Shown here piece after piece: positions 53,916-62,200 of a stretch of DNA of 64,000 bases; the stretch's first letter is position 1, and every line of letters begins with the position of its first letter. The stretch spans positions 731,639-795,638 of the forward strand of contig NZ_MAQX01000022.1 in assembly GCF_001682865.1 (NCBI RefSeq), in the 5' to 3' direction. Source of the stretch: Bacillus sp. FJAT-26390 (GTDB lineage Bacteria; Bacillota; Bacilli; Paenibacillales; Paenibacillaceae). The notes under the pieces were generated by a model. The model was not told the origin of the DNA. It ran no database searches and saw only the letters and a program-made list of their open reading frames with translations. The position numbers were made by a program, and so were the translations under genes.

Positions 53916-54971
53916 ATGAGAAAGTGGATTTGGATCATCGTTATCGTACTCGTTATTGGCGCTATAAGCAGCTTCTCTATTATCGCAATGAATCAGCCGA
54001 TTACGGTTGTGCTAGGAGATGTTACTGAGCAATCCATGGCGGAAGAAATATATGTAAGCGGCAAGCTGGAAACAAAAGAGACGACTTCCCTGTATTCGGA
54101 CACGAACGGGCTAATCAAAGAGCTGAAGGTGAAGGAAGGGGATAAGATCAAGAAAGGCCAAGTGTTAATTACGCTCAATATGGACAGCGTTAAGCAAGCA
54201 TTGGAAGAAGAACGCGTAAACCTCGAAATCACGCAAGCGGAGCGTCTGGCTGCGAAGCAGGAGCATTTTAAGCAGTTTAGGCAGCAGCAGATCGAAAACC
54301 AAGACGCAGCAATTGAACCCCTGAAATTAGAGCAATTCGACCTTCGAATCAAAACCCATAACATTAAAATCAAAGCGATGGAAAAAAAGCTGGTTAAGGA
54401 TGAAATCAAGGCTAATGCAGACGGAACGGTAACGGAGCTTGCTGTAAACAGCGGGCAATTAATTAGCGAGGGCCTGCTTATTTTGAAAACCTCTGATTTT
54501 TCAGCCTATAAGGTCGTTGCTAATATCAACGAGATCGAAGCGGGCAAAGTAAAGCTCGGCATGCCTGTATCGATCAGCGGCGAATCGTTTGCCGACGTTT
54601 ATGAGGGCAAGGTATCCAAGATGGCGTCTACCGCCGTCGTAACAGATCCTGCCTACAAGGATGCTTACGTGGCCACTACCATAACGCTGCAGCATATAAG
54701 CAGCGAGCTGCGGCCCGGCTATAATGTCAACGTGGAATTGAAAATTCCCGATAAGCAAAGAATCGTTGTTCCTATGGAAGCAGTCGTTCAGAGCGAAGGA
54801 AAGGCTTACCTCTACAAGGTTGAACAGGATAAAGCGGTAAAGGTACAGATCCAGACGGGGAAAGAAAATGATGAATATTATGAGGTCGTTTCCGGCGCCG
54901 CGCCTGGGGACAAAATCATTATCAAGGACGTGGAATTGCTTGCGGACGGCAGCAAGGTGACCGTCCAATGA
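53916..54971 (+). CDS. MacA-like membrane-fusion (HlyD-type) protein
   Basis: A 351-residue adaptor with an N-terminal helix (IWIIVIVLVIGAISSFSII). A biotinyl-lipoyl half-motif follows (YSDTNGLIKELKVKEGDKIKKG, about residues 68-89), then a coiled coil of about 75 residues, the second half (ADGTVTELAVNSGQLISEG) and beta-barrel domains. It joins the MacB-type ABC transporter encoded next. ATG 53916 has AAAAGGTGG just upstream; GTG 53907 overlaps that site. Its stop overlaps the ATPase start (ATGA). In a Gram-positive it would extend outside the membrane. Confidence 0.87.
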   Translation: MRKWIWIIVIVLVIGAISSFSIIAMNQPITVVLGDVTEQSMAEEIYVSGKLETKETTSLYSDTNGLIKELKVKEGDKIKKGQVLITLNMDSVKQALEEERVNLEITQAERLAAKQEHFKQFRQQQIENQDAAIEPLKLEQFDLRIKTHNIKIKAMEKKLVKDEIKANADGTVTELAVNSGQLISEGLLILKTSDFSAYKVVANINEIEAGKVKLGMPVSISGESFADVYEGKVSKMASTAVVTDPAYKDAYVATTITLQHISSELRPGYNVNVELKIPDKQRIVVPMEAVVQSEGKAYLYKVEQDKAVKVQIQTGKENDEYYEVVSGAAPGDKIIIKDVELLADGSKVTVQ

Positions 54972-55657
54972 TTACTCTCCAGGACATACGAAAGGTGTAT
55001 CGCAACGGGCCGCTTGAGGTTGAGGCGCTAGGATCTGTTAATCTGACCATTGAGCGCGGCGAGTTTGTCGCCATTATGGGCTCGTCCGGCTCGGGAAAAT
55101 CAACGTTGATGAATATTATCGGATGCCTGGATGTGCCTACGTCAGGCAAATACATATTGGACGGCGAAGAGGTTCAGGCGCTCGATGAGGTTCGGCTCTC
55201 CTCCGTTCGCAATCGCAAAATCGGATTTGTTTTTCAAAGCTTTAATCTGCTCGGTAGACAATCGGTGCTGCATAATGTGGAGCTTCCGATGATGTATGGG
55301 GGACTGAATCGGACCAAACGTACGGAACGGGCACTGGAGCTGCTTGAGAAGGTAGGACTCGGCGGCCGCGTGAAGCATAAGCCGACTGAGCTGTCTGGCG
55401 GGCAGCGGCAGCGGGTTGCCATTGCAAGGGCACTGACCATGAATGCGCCGATCCTGCTGGCGGATGAGCCTACGGGCAATCTCGATTCCAAATCGTCAGA
55501 GGAAGTGATGGGGCTGTTCAAAAATATCCATCAAGAAGGCACGACGATCATTCTTGTCACGCATGAGCCGGAAATTGCTGAGCATGCGGAGCGTGTCCTT
55601 TGGTTCGGAGATGGCAAGCTGCTTAGAGAAACGCGCAGAGGAAGTGCCGCTACATGA
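54968..55657 (+). CDS. MacB-type ABC transporter ATP-binding protein
   Basis: A 229-residue ATPase of the LolD/MacB group: Walker A GSSGSGKST (residues about 38-46), signature LSGGQRQRVAIARAL (about 140), Walker B ILLADEPTGNLDS (about 161), and the switch histidine in ILVTHEPEIAEHAERVL. Four-base overlaps on both sides couple it to the adaptor and to the permease. The substrate may be the peptide made by the downstream NRPS, judging only by position. Confidence 0.92.
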   Translation: MITLQDIRKVYRNGPLEVEALGSVNLTIERGEFVAIMGSSGSGKSTLMNIIGCLDVPTSGKYILDGEEVQALDEVRLSSVRNRKIGFVFQSFNLLGRQSVLHNVELPMMYGGLNRTKRTERALELLEKVGLGGRVKHKPTELSGGQRQRVAIARALTMNAPILLADEPTGNLDSKSSEEVMGLFKNIHQEGTTIILVTHEPEIAEHAERVLWFGDGKLLRETRRGSAAT

Positions 55658-56841
55658 GTATGTGGGAAAGCATTATGGTGGCGCTGGACAACCTGAGAGT
55701 CAATAAAATGCGTTCGCTGCTTACGATGATCGGAATTGTCTTCGGCGTTATGGCGGTTGTAACGGTTGTATCGATCGGGCAGGCGGGGCAAGCTTCTGTC
55801 TTGAATGAATTATCCAATTATTCGGACGGATACTTCGTCGTCTTTAAAACGGCAGGCGAAGGGAATTCCAATGCCAGCATTACATTAAGAGATTTGAACG
55901 AGGCTCGAAAACTCGATGGCGTGAGATTTGTTTCAACGAGCAGCAGCTTTCAAATGTCTGAGATGCGCGGAACGGAGAAGCTGCTGCTCAATCTGCTCGG
56001 CACAACCTCGGATATGACGAAGATGCAAAAGGTTGATCTGCTGGCAGGCCGTTTCTTTAATGCCCAAGAGCAGCGCACTAAGCAGAAGGTGGTCGTCGTA
56101 GAAAAAAAATACGCCGAGAAAGTTTACGGATCATCCGAGCGAGCCTTGAATCGAAAGTTGAGGCTATCGGGAGGAATCTTTCAAATCATAGGCGTCTATA
56201 AGCCGCAAAAAAGTATTTTAGGCGATACGGGAGGTACGCAGTATAACGCGTATGCGCCGCTTGAGTCGATGCCAAACTCAAGTGCAGGACGATATATTAG
56301 TTCACTTGATGTCGTATCGGAAAAACCCGAGCAAATGGAAGAGCTGATGAAGGAAATGAAGGGATGGCTCGCGATGAGGCACAATGCCGAGCCGGAGCAA
56401 TTTACGTCTCAATCGGGCAAAGATGCACAGGATATGGTGTCCAACATTTTCGGAATTCTGCAAGTCGTCATTGGCTCAATCGCCGCGATCTCGCTTCTGG
56501 TAGGCGGAATTGGAATCATGAATATTATGCTCGTATCGGTTACGGAGCGAACGCGCGAGATCGGAATACGCAAAGCGATCGGGGCTACGCCTAGCGCCAT
56601 TAAGCTCCAATTTCTAATCGAGTCGGTCATCCTATCCTTTCTGGGAGGAATGACAGGCGCATTGCTAGGGCTGCTGGTTGGAGCGGGTGTTTCTTTTTTC
56701 ATGGCTTTGCCAAGCGTAATATCGGCTTGGGCGATTGTGCTTGCATTCGGTTTTTCTGCAACCGTCGGTATTTTCTTTGGTTATTATCCGGCCAACAAAG
56801 CTTCTAAGCTGCAGCCAATTGAAGCGTTAAGATACGAATAA
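55654..56841 (+). CDS. MacB-type FtsX-like permease
   Basis: A 395-residue permease with one N-terminal helix (MRSLLTMIGIVFGVMAVVTVVSIG), a large extracellular domain (about 45-270) and three C-terminal helices holding the MacB signature GGIGIMNIMLVSVTERTREIGIRKAIGA. It completes the adaptor-ATPase-permease set. It overlaps the ATPase gene by four bases and is followed 46 bp later by the sigma factor gene with no terminator between. Confidence 0.92.
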   Translation: MSMWESIMVALDNLRVNKMRSLLTMIGIVFGVMAVVTVVSIGQAGQASVLNELSNYSDGYFVVFKTAGEGNSNASITLRDLNEARKLDGVRFVSTSSSFQMSEMRGTEKLLLNLLGTTSDMTKMQKVDLLAGRFFNAQEQRTKQKVVVVEKKYAEKVYGSSERALNRKLRLSGGIFQIIGVYKPQKSILGDTGGTQYNAYAPLESMPNSSAGRYISSLDVVSEKPEQMEELMKEMKGWLAMRHNAEPEQFTSQSGKDAQDMVSNIFGILQVVIGSIAAISLLVGGIGIMNIMLVSVTERTREIGIRKAIGATPSAIKLQFLIESVILSFLGGMTGALLGLLVGAGVSFFMALPSVISAWAIVLAFGFSATVGIFFGYYPANKASKLQPIEALRYE

Positions 56842-56887
56842 TCGACTCGAACAATCGACCGTTGATAGGCCGTAGGAGGAATGCCGA

Positions 56888-57469
56888 ATGGATCATTCGG
56901 ATGAATTTGCACGATTTATTGAACCGCATATGAAGAAGGTTCATAATCATTGTCTTTATCTGGCTAGCTGCAAATGGGATGCGGATGACCTGGCGCAGGA
57001 TGTATGGATGAAGGCTTACCAATATTACCGGAAGGTCGGTGCCTTTCAGCACCCGTTGACGCTGCTGAACAAGATTGCACGCAATCTTTGGATCGATCAA
57101 CTGCGCAGGCGCAGCAAAACGATGGTTTCCATAGAAGCGGCTGCCGAGCTGACGTATACCGATCTGAATTACGCGGCGGTAAGAGGGCTCGTAGAATGGG
57201 TATCCGAGCATTTGGCGGAGCGAGAGGTTGCGATGCTGCTGCTGTCCGAGGTGTTTCATTATTCGTATCAAAATATCGCCGACGAACTGCAATGCTCGGT
57301 CGCATCTGTCAGAATGGCACTGCATCGATCCAAATTATCGCTGCGAATTACCCAAATTCCATACAGCGACCGGTTTAATCGCAAGATGATGCCGGACTAT
57401 CGTATCGACTGCTGGACACAGGCCATCATGAATGATGAGCCGGTTAAAAATACGCAAATGGAGGCTTGA
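56888..57469 (+). CDS. ECF-type RNA polymerase sigma factor
   Basis: A 193-residue sigma-70-family factor with region 2 (ADDLAQDVWMKAYQYYRKVGAF, and NKIARNLWIDQLRRRSK) and region 4 (LSEVFHYSYQNIADELQCSVASVRMALHRSKLSLR). AGGAGG precedes ATG 56888 by eight bases. No anti-sigma gene is beside it, which is unusual for an ECF. The extra 30 residues after region 4 are short. It lies between the MacB permease and the phosphopantetheinyl transferase genes, so it may direct transcription of this cluster. Confidence 0.88.
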   Translation: MDHSDEFARFIEPHMKKVHNHCLYLASCKWDADDLAQDVWMKAYQYYRKVGAFQHPLTLLNKIARNLWIDQLRRRSKTMVSIEAAAELTYTDLNYAAVRGLVEWVSEHLAEREVAMLLLSEVFHYSYQNIADELQCSVASVRMALHRSKLSLRITQIPYSDRFNRKMMPDYRIDCWTQAIMNDEPVKNTQMEA

Positions 57470-57473
57470 ATGA

Positions 57474-58160
57474 ATGCTTCAAATTTTTGCTCTCCACATG
57501 AAAGAGAGATTGAGCAGGACAACGTTTCATCGCTTGTTGACGGAATCATCCATAGAAAGGCAAACAAAGGTGCAGCGATTTCTAAAATATGAAGATGCTG
57601 CTCGAAGCTTAGTTGGCGATAGGCTGGCAAGAGAGGTTATTGCAAATCGTATCGGACAGTCCGTTAATGACATTCGCTTTGAAGTTGACCCTTACGGAAA
57701 ACCTCATCTGGTGGATAGGAAAGAACTGATCTGCTTTAATGTTTCACATTCAGGGGATTGGATCGTATGCGCCATTGACGTATTGCCGGTCGGGATTGAC
57801 GTGGAGAGGATTAAACCAATCGATATTCAAATCGCTCTGCCCTATTTTTCGAAACAGGAGCGCGCGGAGCTTATGTCTAACCCGTTGGAGCAGCGGCTTG
57901 CCCATTTTTATGAATTATGGACGATGAAGGAAAGCTTCATTAAAGCTGATGGCAGGGGGCTTTCGATCCCATTACACTCGTTTACGGTAAGAAAGAACGG
58001 ATCATCCTCTCAGCTCATCATGGAAGACAAATTAAGTGACTTTCAGCTCAAACAGTATGTTATCGATGCTGCTTATAAGCTGGCCGTTTGCAGTAAGAGA
58101 GGCTATTTCCCCAAGCAAGTTATGATGGTGGAGCTCAACTCCATGCTACAAATCGGATAG
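57474..58160 (+). CDS. sfp: 4'-phosphopantetheinyl transferase, Sfp type
   Basis: A 228-residue enzyme that converts apo peptidyl-carrier domains to the active form with coenzyme A. It shows the Sfp motifs CFNVSHSGDWIVCA, VGIDVERI (D109, E111 bind Mg) and FYELWTMKESFIKADGRGL (E153, K157). ATG 57474 lies four bases after the sigma-factor stop, with GGAGG inside that gene, so the two are probably coupled. Its presence beside an NRPS fits activation of the carrier domains encoded at 59214 and beyond. Confidence 0.93.
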   Translation: MLQIFALHMKERLSRTTFHRLLTESSIERQTKVQRFLKYEDAARSLVGDRLAREVIANRIGQSVNDIRFEVDPYGKPHLVDRKELICFNVSHSGDWIVCAIDVLPVGIDVERIKPIDIQIALPYFSKQERAELMSNPLEQRLAHFYELWTMKESFIKADGRGLSIPLHSFTVRKNGSSSQLIMEDKLSDFQLKQYVIDAAYKLAVCSKRGYFPKQVMMVELNSMLQIG

Positions 58161-58271
58161 TGACACTAAATGTATAATTATTGTAATTATTTTCTTTATT
58201 ATGGGTTTTATCTTATTAAAAAATTATCTTGACGCTAATATTAGGATGACATATTTCATGTAAATTAGAAA

Positions 58272-58277
58272 TATAAT
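58272..58277 (+). promoter_or_regulatory. Candidate -10 box before the thioesterase gene
   Basis: A perfect TATAAT lies in the 254-bp gap between the Sfp and thioesterase genes; the best -35 (TGACAT at 58247) is 19 bp away. It would drive the thioesterase-NRPS transcript. The rest of the gap is AT-rich with no gene. Confidence 0.3.
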
Positions 58278-58414
58278 GTTCGTGGTTGATTATTAAAATA
58301 AGGATGGTGATGGAATAACTGTTAATTAAAAGCGGTTGATAATGGCGATTCGACCTCTAAATGATTTTTTTCAATCATTATTATCCTAATAATAAACGAA
58401 TAAGAGGTGGAATA

Positions 58415-59191
58415 ATGACAAGCAAGCTTCATTCTTGGTTTGTTCCTGCAAATATCAACTCACACGCCAATTTGCGATTATTTTGTTTCCCTTATGCAGG
58501 TGGCGGCGCAAGTATATACCGCGAATGGCAAAAGCATTTTCCGAAAAATATCGAGGTTTGCGCCGTTCAACTGCCCGGAAGAGAGAGCAGAGGGCTAGAG
58601 TCTCCGATCCATTCACTAGCTCAGATTGTAAATGCGATAGCTGAAGAGATTCAGCCTTTGCTTGCGATGCCGTTTGCTTTTTTTGGCCACAGCATGGGGG
58701 CGTTGATCGCTTTCGAAACCGCTCGCCAATTAACTAGAAAATATAAGAGAATCCCCGACCACCTATTCGTTTCAGGCCGATCCGCTCCGCATCTCACACA
58801 TCGATATAGGAAGCTTCACCTGCTCCCAGATGACGAACTTAAAAATGAATTAAGACAATTAAATGGCACTCCGGATGCCGTGCTGCAAAATAATGAGTTA
58901 ATGGACCTGCTGCTGCCGCGGCTTAGAGCAGATTTTGAGGTTTGTGAAACGTATACGTATTCGGTGGATATGCCCATCCACTGCCCGATTACCGCATATG
59001 GCGGGTTGGACGATCACGCTGTCAGCATGGAATCGCTTGCCGCTTGGAAGGAACATACAAGCTACCATGCTGATTTGAAGATGTTCGAAGGGGATCATTT
59101 TTTTCTGCATAACGAGCAGCAAAAGCTGGCACAAGATGTCGGCAGCATGCTTCAGACTGCCAAAGCCTTACAGAGCGTATCAGTGAGATAG
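58415..59191 (+). CDS. Type II thioesterase of an NRPS (SrfAD/GrsT type)
   Basis: A 258-residue alpha/beta hydrolase that clears wrongly loaded or blocked carrier domains. It has LRLFCFPYAGGGASIYREW near the N-terminus, the nucleophile S93 in GHSMGAL, an Asp in YGGLDDHAV and the catalytic His in FEGDHFFL. ATG 58415 follows AGAGGTGG. The NRPS begins 22 bp after its stop with its own strong site, so both are in one transcript. Confidence 0.93.
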   Translation: MTSKLHSWFVPANINSHANLRLFCFPYAGGGASIYREWQKHFPKNIEVCAVQLPGRESRGLESPIHSLAQIVNAIAEEIQPLLAMPFAFFGHSMGALIAFETARQLTRKYKRIPDHLFVSGRSAPHLTHRYRKLHLLPDDELKNELRQLNGTPDAVLQNNELMDLLLPRLRADFEVCETYTYSVDMPIHCPITAYGGLDDHAVSMESLAAWKEHTSYHADLKMFEGDHFFLHNEQQKLAQDVGSMLQTAKALQSVSVR

Positions 59192-59213
59192 GCATGATAT
59201 GGAGGGGAATAAG

Positions 59214-62200
59214 ATGTATACGGAATCAGCATATCCGTTAACAGAGGCTCAAAAAAGAATTTGGTACACAGAGAGGTTCTACCCGGGTACAAGCATCTCA
59301 AACATTGGAGGAAATATTAGCTTCAAAACGGAGCAGCCGTATGATGCTGAACTCATGAAACAGGCGCTCAACCACTATGTACGGCTTCATGACACGATGA
59401 GACTGCGCATGATCAACGATCCCGGCAGCGAGCCGGCTCAGTATGTGTCTGAATATAAGCCTTTTGAAGTGGAGATCATTGATTTTTCCAATCGGGAAAA
59501 AGAAGAGCTGGAGCAATGGGCCAGCGATCTAATGCGATTGCCTATGCCCTTTTTTGACGCGAATCTTTATTTCTTTGCCATTACCAAGACGGGCGAGTAT
59601 GCAGGCAGCTTTCTCATCAAAATGAATCATATTTTGTCTGACGGCAACGGCATGGTCATTACGATAAGCGAAATTATCGATATTTATCTTGATCTCGTTA
59701 AGGGAAGGGCAATTTGCGAGGAATCTCGTCCTTCCTATCTGGCATATATTCCAAGCGATACGGAATATAAGCAATCGGATCGCTGGTTGAAGGACAAGCA
59801 ATTTTGGGATAACAAATTTTCTACGCTGCCGGAATTTATATCTTTGAAGCCAGCGGACAGCTATAGCATTCGCACGGAGGCTGAGCGGGAAATCATCGTT
59901 ATACCACAGGTGCTTGAACGGCAAATTCGAGCGTTTTGCCAGGCGAATAACTTGAGTATATTAACCTTGTTTTTATCTGTACTGTATACATACTGCTACC
60001 GCATCACGGGACACGAGGATTTGGTTCTGGGCACTTTCTTCGCTAATCGTACGAGTGCAAAGGAAAAAGCGCTTCCGGGAATGTTCGTCAGCACGACGCC
60101 GGTTCGGGTCCAAATGACGCCTGAGATGGATTTTCTCACCTTCGCGCGTTTCGTTCTAAAGGAACAAACTGGCGTGCTTCGGCATCAGAAATATCCGTAT
60201 AACATGATCTTGAGCGATATAAAAGCTCGCAAACCCGATGTAAGCTCGTTATTTGGCCTAACGCTTGAATACATCGTAATGGGCTGGCAGGAAAAGGACG
60301 GGATCAGCTACGTAGCCGAGCAGCTCTTTTGCGGGCATGAGCTGAATGACATGTTCGTATCGGTCAAGGATCGATGGGACACCGGCGAGCTGCAAATGGT
60401 ATTTGATTATCGTACAGAAATGTTCACGCATGAAGAAATCCAAAATATTAGCAGGCATTTGGTTTGTTTGCTCCGTGATGCGGTGTTAAATCCTAGTAAA
60501 TCACTGTGTGAATTGGATATTTGCCCGCCTGAAGATAGACAGCTAATTTTAGAGCAATTTAACGATACCGATGCTTTATCAGCTCCGGGTTTAACAGCGA
60601 TCGCGTTATTTGAGATGCAAGTCAAGCGGCTTCCGGCAAAGACGGCAGTCAAGTTCGGAGACAACACGCTCACTTATCATGAATTGAATGAACGAGTTAA
60701 CCGGCTTGCTCGGCTGCTTGTCGACAAAGGCGTCAGCCGCGAGGGGCGGGTAGCCATTTTGATGGATCGCAAGCCTCTCATGCTGGAATGCATTTTGGCG
60801 ATATGGAAAGCCGGCGGCGCGTATGTCCCCGTCGACCCCGACTATCCGAATCAACGAATTAGGGACATGATCTCGGATTCGGGAGCAAGCTGCGTTTTGA
60901 CAGAATCGTTTTTGGTTAGCCATGAGCTGCAAAAGCAGCTTCCTGATACCGATTTTTTATTGCTGGATGAACGCTCGTCGGAGCTTTTGGCACGGGATAG
61001 CTCGAATTTGGATATAGCGATCATCCCGGAGCAGCTGGCATACGTGATCTATACGTCCGGTTCAACCGGGAAACCAAAAGGGGCGATGCTTGAGCATGCC
61101 GGCATGCTCAACCATATAGAAGCGATGGTGGAAGAGCTAAAGATGGATGTGGCCTGCATAATGGCTCAGAACGCTCCGCATTGCTTCGATATCTCCGTAT
61201 GGCAGTTCGCAGCGGCGCTTACGCTCGGAGGGACTACGGTCATATATCCGAATGAGCTGATTTTGAACCCGAGAGCGTTCATTGCGGAGATCGAGCAGGA
61301 TGGCGTTACGGTGCTTGAAGTTGTTGTATCCTTCCTGTCTGCTTTGCTTGAAATGGAGCTGGACGTTTCCTTGGCTGCTCTAGGCAATTTGCTCGTTACC
61401 GGTGAAGCGGCGAAGGCAGACCTCGCCCGGCTTTGGTTTGAGCGCTATCCTCATGTGAAGCTGATTAATGCCTATGGGCCTACTGAGGCTTGTGACGATA
61501 TTACCCTTCATATTATGGAGCAAGCGCCGGAAGGGGATGTTATGCCAATCGGCAAGCCTGTCCGCAATCTTAAGGTCTATGTTGTTGACGGGCAAATGAA
61601 CCTGCTGCCAATCGGCGTAATCGGCGAGCTATGTGTCTCAGGAATTGGCGTTGGACGCGGTTATTTGAACGATGCGGAGAGAACGGCGAAGGTGTTTCTT
61701 AACGATCCGTTTCGCAGCGGTTCTAGCGTGAGGCTGTATCGTACGGGTGATCTGGCAAGATGGCTCCCTGATGGAAGCCTGGCGTATATGGGGCGGATCG
61801 ACCACCAAGTAAAAATCCGCGGCCACCGGATCGAATGCGGCGACATCGAGGCTCGCCTCCAGCAGCATGAAGCGATCAAAGAAGTGCTGGTGCTGGATCG
61901 CAGCGATTCGAATGGCAGCAAATATTTATGTGCGTATTTTACAGGAATGTGGGAGCTTGCATCTGCGGAGCTAAGAGCATTTATTTCGTCATTGCTGCCG
62001 AGTTATATGGTTCCTTCTTACTTCGTGCAGTTGGAAGCTTTCCCGCTTACAGCCAATGGCAAAATAGATCGCCGGGCATTGCCGGAGCCAGCCGCAGAGC
62101 TTGGCGGTACCGCTGCTGAATATACCGCTCCGAGGAGCGACGCCGAGCTGCAGCTTGCGAATATTTGGCAATCGGTGCTTGGCATTGAACGAATCGGCAT

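Noticed and set aside
58300..58350. ECF-type promoter (GGAATAAC followed by an AGCGG-like box) before the thioesterase gene
   Set aside because: The spacing and the second box match no group I can name, so it is no better than chance.
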